Shown: positions 1 through 7,613 of the stretch, one piece after another
Layout: every line of letters starts with the position of its first letter
How positions within the stretch are numbered: position 1 is the stretch's first letter
IMG/VR virus record: IMGVR_UViG_3300031707_000001
Span: 146,733-210,732 of that record
Source of the DNA: a virus
Reading direction: 5' to 3' (one strand)
Length of the DNA stretch: 64,000 nt
Program-made: the position numbers and the translations under genes
The notes under the pieces: generated by a model
Told to the model about the DNA's origin: nothing
Databases searched by the model: none
What the model saw: only the letters and a program-made list of their open reading frames with translations

Positions 1-645
1 GGGTCGCTGATAACCGGTGACGTGATCATCGAAGGCCAAGATGGCATTGAGATAACCAGTTACATTAGTGGTGGCAGTAATACGTTGAAGTTTGAAGTAA
101 CAGGGCAGGCACCAGCCAAAGAAGCATGTGCTCCAAGTCAATGTCCGTTTATCAAGGAAATCTGCTTCGAACGGGCGGACGATAGTGAATTCATGATTGC
201 TCAGCAGAGTACCAATACGGTCAATCTCAATGCGTTTGGGTTTACGTTGGACGATATCTGTGCTGCACAGAAGGCACAGGTATTGCCCGATGAAGATGGC
301 AATCTGCCGGCAGCGCCCAAAGCTGGGGATGATCCTTGTGGTACGATACCTACGCCGCCGGTACCGCCTACGCCTGTTGTGACGGCGCCGATTTGTTTCA
401 CCTTGGAGGGTTTGGGTGGAAACATCTTCATCATGACACCGTCAGCCCCTGGCGCTCGTAATCCGGTGGGCGTGAAGGAAGTAGATCAAAGTGGAAGTCA
501 GTCGCTGGTACGTATCATTCAGGACAAGCCAATAGCTGGGTACCAGGAAATTACTGAACTGACCAATCAGGTAGCTACACCGCCTTATCTGGCGGGTGGG
601 CTTGTTGTCTATTTCAAGGGCCTCAGAACCCAGAAGAGGAATTAA
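1..645 (+). CDS. Probable virion protein, 5' end outside window
   Basis: The reading frame is open to the left edge, with no stop upstream of the first possible start (GTG at 22), so the gene begins outside the window. At least 214 residues are present. Visible features are a glycine- and asparagine-rich beta-strand-like segment near the start, a cysteine-containing stretch (EACAPSQCPF), and a proline- and threonine-rich linker (IPTPPVPPTPVV) before a compact C-terminal domain. It lies directly upstream of three similarly beta-rich genes on the same strand, which suggests a baseplate, tail or head-decoration block. I recognise no named family. The structural role is inferred from context only. 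Confidence 0.6.
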   Translation, partial: GSLITGDVIIEGQDGIEITSYISGGSNTLKFEVTGQAPAKEACAPSQCPFIKEICFERADDSEFMIAQQSTNTVNLNAFGFTLDDICAAQKAQVLPDEDGNLPAAPKAGDDPCGTIPTPPVPPTPVVTAPICFTLEGLGGNIFIMTPSAPGARNPVGVKEVDQSGSQSLVRIIQDKPIAGYQEITELTNQVATPPYLAGGLVVYFKGLRTQKRN

Positions 646-646
646 C

Positions 647-1423
647 ATGCCACGTCAAGTTGAATGGTTGAATGCAAATGCCTACCGACGTTATCCGTTC
701 GTCGAAGATCAGCAACTGGTATCTGGAAGCTTGACCATGGACGATTCCGTGATCCTGGACTTCAGTGGTGTCAGTTATCTTCAAGATCCTCGCCCAGTGG
801 CCCTGCAGAGCGTTATGATTATACCAGGTACTCCCAAACAGGGCGTCTTCACTTTCATGTATGTAGGTGGTCCCGCCGTGTACAATCCATTCAGTTTTAT
901 TGTACCGGAGAATGCGGCTGTGCCTTACCAGGCTGTCTTGCACACCGTTGAGGCACATTATTTGGTTTGTGTTTTTGGGGAGGGACTACAGTCTTTTCTT
1001 CAGAATGCTCCAGGAACGTACGTATTTGCCGGACTCCCACAGATCGAGCCGGCGTTGGTTTCCTTTCAACCTAATCACCGGGTAACGAATATAGTAGGAA
1101 CCGGAGCGGGAAGTATAGACCTCGGTAACGGCATGATCCTTCTTGAAGAAGGACATAACTGTCAGATAGACCTCAACTGGTATTTGAATGCCATTAGTAT
1201 TTCAGCTATACGTGGAGCTGGCGCAGGGATTGATTGCGCTCCAGTTACAACTGGTGTATTATTGTGCGAGGATGTTCTCTTGCGCATTAACGGAATGCAC
1301 GGGAACGATCAAGGGGATTTTATCTTAGGCGGGGGCCCTGGTGTGGAAGTAATTGGCGTGCCAGACGAGCATAAGGTCATCATTAGGGCCAAGACGTTTG
1401 ACGAACGCCAGTGTGGAGATTAG
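647..1423 (+). CDS. Probable phage structural protein with N-terminal WLNANxxRxYPF motif
   Basis: The 258-residue product starts at ATG 647, preceded by AGAGGAA; an in-frame ATG at 596 lies inside the previous gene and has no ribosome site. It opens with WLNANAYRRYPFVED. Short W-N-x-N-x-x-R-x-YP openings of this type are, to my knowledge, recurrent in structural proteins of large phages, but I cannot name the family. The middle is beta-rich, and the C-terminal third carries glycine-rich turns (IRGAGAGIDCAP, LGGGPGVEVIG) resembling the style of the preceding gene. It sits between two other probable virion genes. The molecular role is unknown. Confidence 0.65.
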   Translation: MPRQVEWLNANAYRRYPFVEDQQLVSGSLTMDDSVILDFSGVSYLQDPRPVALQSVMIIPGTPKQGVFTFMYVGGPAVYNPFSFIVPENAAVPYQAVLHTVEAHYLVCVFGEGLQSFLQNAPGTYVFAGLPQIEPALVSFQPNHRVTNIVGTGAGSIDLGNGMILLEEGHNCQIDLNWYLNAISISAIRGAGAGIDCAPVTTGVLLCEDVLLRINGMHGNDQGDFILGGGPGVEVIGVPDEHKVIIRAKTFDERQCGD

Positions 1424-1424
1424 C

Positions 1425-2570
1425 ATGCGTTCAGCCTTTCATTTCAGCAGCGAATGTACAGTTATGGCAGTAAGCGTGGATATCTATAACTTCACGCCCA
1501 GCGGACTGCCTTTCTGTAGCATTCCCCCGTTTACAACACCCACAATGATTCCACGGGAACCACAGATCATACTGCCACCCGTTGTTCCTCCCGATTTGTG
1601 TCACTGTATTACGTTTCTTTCGGCCGATACTACCATTCGTGTTGGAGGAGACATATCAACGCCTGCCTTCAATGTAGACATTCGTCGGTGTACTGAAGAC
1701 TGCTGCAATCAGCAATTCAGCGTGCGTGGGACTTTGGATATTCCTTGTATGCCATTCAACGTGCAGTTGGACAAGACAATCCACGTAGGCAGTATGCCTG
1801 CTGTAAATTTTACTGGGGGTATGGTTGCCGGAACAGCTGGCGAATGCAGACTTAGCTTGAACCTAGACATTCAGATTCCCGGTGTAACCCCTGTCAATCT
1901 AGAAATGACGATTGGTGAGGTAATTATTAGTGTGGGTACTATTCCTTCGTTGGGGTTGGATTTTACCCAGCCGGCGCCCAACGTATGGGAGTTAGATGCT
2001 CATATTCGGTTTCCGTTAGGAGGGTCGACGCCACCCATACCTGTTTCCATTTGCAACTTGTTCACGGCAACAGCTATGGTAAGCGTACACGGATCAGGAA
2101 TTTTCCAGGCCGATTTGTACTTCGGAGCATCGTGTACTTTGTACGGATCGTTCTATGTAAGCTTTCCACATTTTAGCGGTGGCAGTGGAAATTTCAGTTG
2201 TGGTTTGTTGGAGGCTGGTTATGACATAGCCATTTATCCTACTGCTGGTCGATGCCTGATCCAACATACAATCCCAGATTGGCAAACGCATGCTCGTACC
2301 TACAATGCAATAAACAATTTGACGGGTGGCGATGGGGGGACACTTTTTGGTATCTGGAGAGAGTTACACTTTGTGCAGGATACGCCGTTTCGTGGACATT
2401 ACACTATAGATATATCAACCTATGGAACGCATAAGTGGGGCGATGAATATGGCTTTGGCAATATTTTTGTGCTTCCGAGAGGTGGATTGCCTCGACAAGT
2501 TCTTCAAAGAGTGAATAACTTTTGGGAAGGTGATCATTTTACCTGGGATTGGGTGCGTGTCCACGATTAG
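1425..2570 (+). CDS. Probable phage structural protein, cysteine- and beta-rich
   Basis: The 381-residue product starts at ATG 1425, one base after the stop of the previous gene, with GGAG six bases upstream. An alternative in-frame start is ATG 1464. The chain is rich in beta-branched residues, with cysteine pairs such as DLCHCITF and TEDCCNQQF, repeated short glycine turns in the middle, and a tryptophan-rich C-terminus (FTWDWVRVHD). No catalytic motif or signal peptide is apparent. Its position in an unbroken same-strand series of similar proteins suggests a virion component. I do not recognise the family. Confidence 0.6.
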   Translation: MRSAFHFSSECTVMAVSVDIYNFTPSGLPFCSIPPFTTPTMIPREPQIILPPVVPPDLCHCITFLSADTTIRVGGDISTPAFNVDIRRCTEDCCNQQFSVRGTLDIPCMPFNVQLDKTIHVGSMPAVNFTGGMVAGTAGECRLSLNLDIQIPGVTPVNLEMTIGEVIISVGTIPSLGLDFTQPAPNVWELDAHIRFPLGGSTPPIPVSICNLFTATAMVSVHGSGIFQADLYFGASCTLYGSFYVSFPHFSGGSGNFSCGLLEAGYDIAIYPTAGRCLIQHTIPDWQTHARTYNAINNLTGGDGGTLFGIWRELHFVQDTPFRGHYTIDISTYGTHKWGDEYGFGNIFVLPRGGLPRQVLQRVNNFWEGDHFTWDWVRVHD

Positions 2571-2584
2571 CATGGAGACCAATT

Positions 2585-3685
2585 ATGCCTGCTCCTCTTA
2601 ATCCTTTTACCCCGATAACGGACGGAACAGATTTGCAAGACAAAAAGATAATCAATGAGATTATCCTTGCTTTGTATGAACGTCGTAAAGCCTATGACGA
2701 GTATCCGCCTCCTCCAGCTCCAGACTCTATTCCGTCCGGTTATAAATCGGCAGCGTACTATCGTGAGGCCGGGGATTCGCTTCAATCTCAAGGCCTGTGG
2801 TGGGAGTTACAAGTTTATCTGTCTGGGCGTATTGGATATTTCATCGACGATCTCCAACCTATAGCACCAGGAAATACAAGTTTCAAGTATCTGGATTTCA
2901 AAACTTTATGTGATCCTTCTCACGCTAATATATGCGATCCTGCCAATCCCACAACACGTTATGGTTTCAGGAGAGTTCCTTATGGAAACGCTTGGCCTAC
3001 CGATTGGACCGATTATGGTGATGCACAATATAAGTATTGGAGCGAACCCCCGGGTACGGGAGGCAATGTTCAAACTGACGACATACTCGGTCCTTGGTTG
3101 TTTGTTGATCTTCAAAGGGCATTAAGCGCAATGAAGTGGACAGCATTTGCCGGTGATTGGAATAGCAATGAACCTCTTAGCTGGTGGATACAAACATCAG
3201 CATCGAGTTCTCCGATTTGTTCTACTGCACTCACAAATCACGATAATTCTTGGTCTGATCCATCATCTAAGGATATTCCGGGTTATCATTATGAGGTAGT
3301 AGCAAAAGGAACTAAGGTTAGTGGATCATATGCGTTTTATTCAGTACGCTACGCTTTTGGTCGCCCCTGGCTATACCAACCTCCAACTTTTCGTAAAAGT
3401 GCATACAGTTTGTATGTGATTCCTGAACCTGTTCAATTCTTTGATACTTTCAAAGATATAGATAGTTGGACTCCGCCACTTGTTCAGGGACAAATATACA
3501 AACTTGAAGACAACCCTGTGGTGTCTGATGCTGCACCCAGAAACAGCCCAAATACTTTTGGAAATTACAACGGCGCACCGGTAGAAGCTGCTGGGCTGGG
3601 TTGTAGTCCGGATGTTTTAGGTCAATATAGTGTAGCATTCAGCGATACGTATTGGATTTTGAAATGGGAATTTGCTAATGCATAA
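2585..3685 (+). CDS. Hypothetical phage protein, aromatic-rich
   Basis: The 366-residue product starts at ATG 2585 with GGAGACC just upstream; the in-frame ATG at 2549 overlaps the preceding gene and is less likely. The first 50 residues include a charged helix (DKKIINEIILALYERRKAYDEY) followed by a proline run. The remainder is unusually rich in tryptophan and tyrosine (WWELQVYLSG, WSEPPGTGG, PLSWWIQT, YWILKWEF), as in carbohydrate-contacting or beta-sandwich structural proteins. No signal peptide or known catalytic motif is seen. The context suggests a baseplate or tail-associated protein; function is unassigned. Confidence 0.6.
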   Translation: MPAPLNPFTPITDGTDLQDKKIINEIILALYERRKAYDEYPPPPAPDSIPSGYKSAAYYREAGDSLQSQGLWWELQVYLSGRIGYFIDDLQPIAPGNTSFKYLDFKTLCDPSHANICDPANPTTRYGFRRVPYGNAWPTDWTDYGDAQYKYWSEPPGTGGNVQTDDILGPWLFVDLQRALSAMKWTAFAGDWNSNEPLSWWIQTSASSSPICSTALTNHDNSWSDPSSKDIPGYHYEVVAKGTKVSGSYAFYSVRYAFGRPWLYQPPTFRKSAYSLYVIPEPVQFFDTFKDIDSWTPPLVQGQIYKLEDNPVVSDAAPRNSPNTFGNYNGAPVEAAGLGCSPDVLGQYSVAFSDTYWILKWEFANA

Positions 3686-3697
3686 AGGAGAAATAAA

Positions 3698-4099
3698 ATG
3701 TCAGTAAGCATCACAGTAAAGTATTATCGAAGCGAGCCAACACCGTTGCTTCAAAGTTACGACCTCAAAGCCGTAGTTGAAGCAGCAACAGATATGCCCA
3801 AGGAAATCTTCGTCTTCCAGCGGGGCGTGGCACCGGCAACCCCTGACGGTGTACAGCCGCCGGGCGATCGTTTTGTCTGCATCGCTGACCCGGTGGACCT
3901 GGAAGAGTTTCCTCCGAATGCTCCGGCGCTTGATGTGGAGATGCCGTACTACCGCCTCAAGGAAGTCACGGTGCGCTTTCGCAGCCTCACGGAATTGGAG
4001 TACACTCGGGAGCTCATGGACGAGGATATTCGCCGCCTGGTGAATGCACTGAAAGCGACAGAGACACTGCCCGTGACGGAAGAAATCGTGTATGACTAG
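3698..4099 (+). CDS. Hypothetical protein, possible small virion or assembly protein
   Basis: The 133-residue acidic product has a clear AAAGGAG ribosome site ending seven bases before ATG 3698. The sequence begins with a beta strand (SVSITVKYYRSE) and ends in a charged helix (LTELEYTRELMDEDIRRLVNALKA). Codon use shifts here to more GC-rich codons than in the preceding gene. The stop overlaps the next start by eight bases, so the two are probably translationally coupled. No family is recognised. Confidence 0.6.
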   Translation: MSVSITVKYYRSEPTPLLQSYDLKAVVEAATDMPKEIFVFQRGVAPATPDGVQPPGDRFVCIADPVDLEEFPPNAPALDVEMPYYRLKEVTVRFRSLTELEYTRELMDEDIRRLVNALKATETLPVTEEIVYD

Positions 4100-4400
4100 A
4101 CCTGTTATTCTTTCAGAAACGATGGTGCTGAAGGCATTGGCTGATCCAAAGTTTATAGCCCAAGCACCAGAATTTTCGGGTCTCCAGAGCAGGGCTAAAA
4201 GCCTGCCGCCCAAGCCATCAGGCTGTAGGCACTGTTACCAGGTTCGAGCTGTTACATCTTTACTGCGGGACTTCATCTATATGGCTATGGCGCTATCAGA
4301 GGAACCACGAGCACGAATGAAGAAGTACTTTGGGATCGAAGCCCTTATGTTAAATACGCACAATCCGAAAACCAATCAAGTCGAGGTAAAGATCATATGA
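4092..4400 (+). CDS. Hypothetical protein
   Basis: The 102-residue product starts inside the end of the preceding gene and overlaps the next start by ATGA. It contains one Cys-x2-Cys-like motif (GCRHCYQV) near residue 46 and a helical middle segment. Only one cysteine pair is visible, so a zinc site would need other ligands. It forms a tightly packed trio with the upstream 133-residue gene and the downstream methyltransferase. Function is unknown. Confidence 0.55.
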   Translation: MTRPVILSETMVLKALADPKFIAQAPEFSGLQSRAKSLPPKPSGCRHCYQVRAVTSLLRDFIYMAMALSEEPRARMKKYFGIEALMLNTHNPKTNQVEVKII

Positions 4401-5032
4401 CACCCGAAATAAGTGCGAAGACTATAGTCGAAAATGCTGTGGCCGGCTGGCAACTTCCGTCAGGACTTATATACGGAAGAGGTTTTGCAGATTGGAAGCC
4501 GGGCGCTTTACAACATAGCATTGAACTCATTTCTTTCGTGGAAGATCTTGTGGGTATGCAACAACATGGGATTGCATTGGAGATTGGCTTGGACAAAGGT
4601 GGTACTCACCTTGTGTGGAAACACCTCTATGCCAAAGTCATTTCCATAGACATCAATCTTAGCAATTCTGTAATGTTTGCATCGGGCCTTGTGCATAAAC
4701 CTGAAGCAAGCAAGATCATTGTATCAAACTCACAACTTCCTTTGACGACTATACTTGTTGCTCAGGAGTTGAAAGGTGCGTTGGTGGATATGTTATTCAT
4801 CGACGGGGACTACAACTACAATGCCGTTGAATCCGACTATCTCAACTACGAACCTTACGTGCGATCTGGAGGTATAGTTGCTTTCCACAATACAATTGGG
4901 CAGCAAGGTGTTAAGCAGTTTGTTCAAGAGTTGACGGCGGGCACGCATCCTGTAATCAAGCGTAAGTTTGCGTTTAAGGCATTTGTAGGCCCAGACAGAC
5001 CACAAGGTATTGCCTATTATGTCAAGTCCTAG
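4397..5032 (+). CDS. Class I SAM-dependent methyltransferase (Methyltransf_24-like)
   Basis: The 211-residue product has a Rossmann-type methyltransferase pattern: motif I ALEIGLDKGGTH near residue 60, an acidic end of strand 2 (ISIDIN), and the DMLFIDGDYNYNAVESDY segment near 135-150 followed by RSGGIVAFHN. The F-I-D-G-D-H/Y arrangement with a following GG-x-h-x-F-H-N is characteristic of the Methyltransf_24 and cephalosporin-hydroxylase-like group, which often acts on glycans or small molecules. The substrate is not visible. It overlaps the upstream gene by ATGA and is followed by an intergenic promoter and terminator region. Glycosyltransferase genes lie 2.6 kb downstream, so a role in modifying sugars is possible but is inference. 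Confidence 0.75.
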   Translation: MTPEISAKTIVENAVAGWQLPSGLIYGRGFADWKPGALQHSIELISFVEDLVGMQQHGIALEIGLDKGGTHLVWKHLYAKVISIDINLSNSVMFASGLVHKPEASKIIVSNSQLPLTTILVAQELKGALVDMLFIDGDYNYNAVESDYLNYEPYVRSGGIVAFHNTIGQQGVKQFVQELTAGTHPVIKRKFAFKAFVGPDRPQGIAYYVKS

Positions 5033-5056
5033 TATAAAAAATATTTTCGAAATATG

Positions 5057-5085
5057 TTGACACTGGGATTCAGTCATGATACATT
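5057..5085 (+). promoter_or_regulatory. Sigma70-type promoter
   Basis: TTGACA at 5057-5062 is a perfect -35 box. It is followed by a 17-base spacer and TACATT at 5080-5085, which matches the -10 consensus at four of six positions. Transcription would start near 5092, immediately before the candidate structured RNA. Confidence 0.65.
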
Positions 5086-5091
5086 TGTCTC

Positions 5092-5210
5092 AGAATGAAG
5101 GTAGTAGAAGGTAACCTACGACTTTTCTACACCAGCCTTTGCCCGAGGCTTGATTGTCCTTCCTTCACCGTGGGGGTCCAGTCTAACGATTGGGCCCCCA
5201 CTCCTTTTGG
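5092..5210 (+). ncRNA. Candidate structured small RNA or leader
   Basis: Between a good promoter (5057-5085) and a terminator hairpin (5170-5201) lies about 118 bases with no gene that folds by eye into a three-way junction. A closing stem pairs TGAAGG (5096-5101) with CCTTCA (5162-5167). One hairpin pairs GTAGAAGG (5104-5111) with CTTTTCTAC (5122-5130), and a second pairs AGCCT (5134-5138) with AGGCT (5146-5150). It does not match any riboswitch or ribozyme consensus I know. It could be an independent small RNA or an attenuator leader for the secreted protein gene at 5281. Confidence 0.4.
5170..5209 (+). terminator. Rho-independent terminator
   Basis: GTGGGGGTCCA (5170-5180) pairs with TGGGCCCCCAC (5191-5201) through one G-T wobble around a 10-base loop. 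It is followed by TCCTTTTGG. The stem is strong but the T tract is short. Confidence 0.65.
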
Positions 5211-5280
5211 CTTAATATCTCTCGTATTCCAGCTATAACTATTGAAGCAGAAAGTAGCCATTAACCAAAAGGAGGTTCAA

Positions 5281-5955
5281 ATGAGAACCCTAATTATACT
5301 GGCAGTGTTGATGTTCTCGAATGTTGTGTTTGCCCAAACCAAAGCGCATAAGCCTATGCCCAATAGGAACGTGCCAACAGCACCGGCGGTAGCTGATCCG
5401 CCTATTGCTGTAACAACACAAACGCAGTCGCCCGAGCCGGACGCACTGGTCGAGTTGCGACAACAGCATCAAAAGAAAATTGACGCTGTTGTTCGTCCAC
5501 TGGCACAAAAATACGTGAAGGATCTTCAAAGCCTTCAAGAGACGTTTACCAAAGCCAACATGTTGCAGGAAGCGCTGGCTGTTCAGGCGGAGGTCAAATC
5601 GGCGCAAGATGAGCTTAACGTCGATAAACCTGTATTGGGTAGCATAGGCAAACATACGCTGAAAGTTCGGTTGACCGTCGACGGTACGGACAAGTTGATC
5701 CTGTCCAGATCCAGTCTGACGTATCAACATTTTGAATCCGCACCCGCCACAGGTGCTACGGTAAACGGGAAAGCATGGAGTCTGTCTAGCGCCTATGACA
5801 TTAGACCAAACATCCCCAGTACGAGAAGTATGACGGCGAAGAAGATTGCCGGGCGAGGCAGAGTAAACATTGTCGAAACCAAAGATGGCGTCGTTGCCAC
5901 GATTGAAGATCCAATACCCTATACCGATGTTTACGAAGTTGAGTTTACCTGGTAA
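5281..5955 (+). CDS. Secreted coiled-coil protein, host-derived style
   Basis: ATG 5281 is chosen over 5242 because AAGGAGG lies six bases upstream and the product then begins with a Sec signal peptide (MRTLIILAVLMFSNVVFAQ). The 224-residue protein has a proline-rich spacer and then a charged helical region of about 60 residues (LVELRQQHQKKIDAVV, LQSLQETFTKANMLQEALAV). Helices of this pattern are familiar to me from secreted proteins of Verrucomicrobia and Planctomycetes. The C-terminal 100 residues look beta-rich. The gene is isolated by terminators on both sides (5170-5201 and 5981-6007), so it behaves as an independent cassette rather than part of the structural operon. Function is unknown; export to the periplasm or outside is likely. 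Confidence 0.75.
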   Translation: MRTLIILAVLMFSNVVFAQTKAHKPMPNRNVPTAPAVADPPIAVTTQTQSPEPDALVELRQQHQKKIDAVVRPLAQKYVKDLQSLQETFTKANMLQEALAVQAEVKSAQDELNVDKPVLGSIGKHTLKVRLTVDGTDKLILSRSSLTYQHFESAPATGATVNGKAWSLSSAYDIRPNIPSTRSMTAKKIAGRGRVNIVETKDGVVATIEDPIPYTDVYEVEFTW

Positions 5956-5980
5956 TTACTGATAAGTTCGTGTCCTTGGG

Positions 5981-6007
5981 AAAAGAAGGCCACAGGGCCT
6001 TCTTTTT
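5981..6007 (+). terminator. Strong Rho-independent terminator
   Basis: AAAAGAAGGCC (5981-5991) and GGCCTTCTTTT (5996-6006) form a perfect 11-bp stem with a four-base loop. The stem runs directly into the T tract. Confidence 0.9.
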
Positions 6008-6062
6008 AACTATTGCATCCAACACATTGTTCTGTTACATTGATGGCAACCATGGAGTAGCT

Positions 6063-6530
6063 ATGTACTATATCAAGCCGCAGCCTATGGGCGTGACGCC
6101 ACCGGTAGCTGAGGACGGCATTCCGCTTTGGAAGGCTGTTAGCGGCGATAAACTTGTGCTTCGAAGTCCTATTACGCTTTTGAACGGGACCCCCGTCAAT
6201 CCTGGCAATTCCGTTCTGACGTTCGTTCTAACAGAAAATAGATTCGATCAGTTGGCTCTTTGGACGGGCGTTTGGCGTGACGGGATTGCAGAAGTGGATC
6301 CTGTCAATCATCCTGGCCTCGTTGAAGTTAGCATACCTCAGGACTTGGCCAACCGTCTGCGCCGGGGCATATACAACTTTTCTTTGACTGTAACCGGACG
6401 CTTGGGACAAGATCCGGCCGTGACGCTGAAAGGCTCTTTGTTGATGGAGTACGAACCTTCGTCACCTGAGCACAACATACCCTACAAACACCAGGAATCG
6501 GATCACTACAACTATGAAGATTACCCCTAA
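6063..6530 (+). CDS. Probable baseplate-type beta-sandwich protein
   Basis: ATG 6063 is preferred (GGAG five bases upstream); the in-frame ATG at 5970 would place coding sequence across the 5981-6007 terminator. The 155-residue product has an Ig-like pattern of alternating strands: GDKLVLRSPITLLNG, SVLTFVLTENRFD, GLVEVSIPQDLANRL, GIYNFSLTVTGRLG, TLKGSLLMEYEPS. This 'request, range, then readback' strand order resembles the N-terminal domains of some phage baseplate proteins, but I cannot name a family with certainty. It is followed by two glycine-zipper genes that overlap or abut. Confidence 0.6.
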   Translation: MYYIKPQPMGVTPPVAEDGIPLWKAVSGDKLVLRSPITLLNGTPVNPGNSVLTFVLTENRFDQLALWTGVWRDGIAEVDPVNHPGLVEVSIPQDLANRLRRGIYNFSLTVTGRLGQDPAVTLKGSLLMEYEPSSPEHNIPYKHQESDHYNYEDYP

Positions 6531-6963
6531 CGAATTGTACGGTCTGGCCAGTTTGATTAAGGTAGCTCAAGAGAAACCTCCTGAGAAAAAGCGTAAGGAG
6601 CCCGAATATTCGGCGGCTTATCCTTCATATAGCAAATCGTTGGTAAGTCAGTTGCATGAAAACCCCACGGGTGCGGGACTTCGGCGGGGACTTACGGCAG
6701 GTACACTTGGTGCAATCCTAGGGGCGTTGGCGACTCGTATCGCAACAGATCGTCCCGAGTTGATAGCTGCAGGGGGTTTGGGTGGCGGGCTGTTAGGGGC
6801 CATTCCCGGATATCAATCTGGCAAGCAAGAAGCACAAAGCGAGAACTCTCGTCGTTTATTTCTACGTCGGCTTGGTATTTCCCGACCCGGGGAATTGGAA
6901 GCTTTGATCCGCAAGTATCCTGAAGCGGAAAAAATGGTTCTTCAGGAAGGAGCAAACATCTAA
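6514..6963 (+). CDS. Glycine-zipper membrane-associated protein
   Basis: The 149-residue product overlaps the previous gene by 17 bases. A charged N-terminus (residues 1-55) is followed by a glycine-zipper hydrophobic hairpin at about 65-110 (GLTAGTLGAILGALATRI, AAGGLGGGLLGAIPGYQSG) and a basic C-terminal helix. Two glycine-spaced segments of this length are typical of proteins that insert into or oligomerise at membranes. In phages such proteins can be internal virion proteins released during DNA entry. The next gene repeats the same style, so the two probably act together. The role is inference. Confidence 0.6.
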   Translation: MKITPNELYGLASLIKVAQEKPPEKKRKEPEYSAAYPSYSKSLVSQLHENPTGAGLRRGLTAGTLGAILGALATRIATDRPELIAAGGLGGGLLGAIPGYQSGKQEAQSENSRRLFLRRLGISRPGELEALIRKYPEAEKMVLQEGANI

Positions 6964-7583
6964 TGCCTATGGATCCAGCTACAATTGGTAAGGTGTTGAA
7001 AGTACTTGGTGGTGCGACTGCCGGTGGCGCCCTTGGCTATTACGCCAACCCTGAGTTGTTTGGCTATCAGGAGGTACCGGCAGCTCGTCGTACATCCATG
7101 ACGCTTAATGCTGTTTTGGGTGGTTTACTTGCAGGTATGGGCAAGGGTGGCATAAAGTCAGTATGGAAGGGCCCTGTAGGGGAGACTTCAGGCAAATCCC
7201 TATCCAGACATCTGGCTATGCTAACAGCCCCAGCAATGGGCGAAACAATTCCGATCGTACAGGCCGGGTTACATCAGCAACGGGAAGCTGCTCGGGACGT
7301 GGGCAGCGCAGCCAGGGAACTAGCACAGTCGCAGGAGCAGTACAGTATACCTGGAGGCCTCAAACAGTTGCTTACCAGCAACGTTGGACGTGGAGCGGGT
7401 ATGGGAGCTGCAGGGGCGGGATTGGCTGCCATTCTTACAGGACTTAAGCGTCGGCAGACAGAAGGAGAACTGGAAGAAAGGACGCCTCGTGGACACATGG
7501 TAGGGAAGGATTTCCTAAAGTATTTGATACCTGCCGTTCTAGCCGGTGGCATTGCTGGCTCGTTCGTGCCAAAACAACAATGA
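6963..7583 (+). CDS. Glycine-zipper protein, paired with upstream gene
   Basis: The start shares one base with the previous stop (TAATG) and has AGGAAGGAG upstream. The 206 residues contain three glycine-rich hydrophobic segments: LKVLGGATAGGALGYYANP near 12-30, LNAVLGGLLAGMGKGG near 47-62, and GRGAGMGAAGAGLAAILTG near 140-158. A final hydrophobic stretch is YLIPAVLAGGIAGSFV near 188-203. Basic loops separate them. Like its neighbour it looks designed for membrane insertion or self-assembly. Candidates are an internal virion or DNA-ejection protein, or a membrane protein expressed in the host; the sequence does not decide. Confidence 0.6.
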   Translation: MPMDPATIGKVLKVLGGATAGGALGYYANPELFGYQEVPAARRTSMTLNAVLGGLLAGMGKGGIKSVWKGPVGETSGKSLSRHLAMLTAPAMGETIPIVQAGLHQQREAARDVGSAARELAQSQEQYSIPGGLKQLLTSNVGRGAGMGAAGAGLAAILTGLKRRQTEGELEERTPRGHMVGKDFLKYLIPAVLAGGIAGSFVPKQQ

Positions 7584-7613
7584 AATACGAACAACATAAC
7601 GAAAGACGAATAT

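Noticed and set aside
3701-4213. 170-residue minus-strand open frame
   Set aside because: It lies opposite two plus-strand genes with good starts and coupling, and has no ribosome site.
5092-5168. Hammerhead ribozyme or known riboswitch
   Set aside because: A three-way junction is present, but the CUGAUGA and GAAA core and other known consensus elements are absent.
5970-6062. Upstream extension of the gene at 6063
   Set aside because: The extended reading would translate the perfect terminator hairpin at 5981-6007; the ATG at 6063 has its own GGAG.
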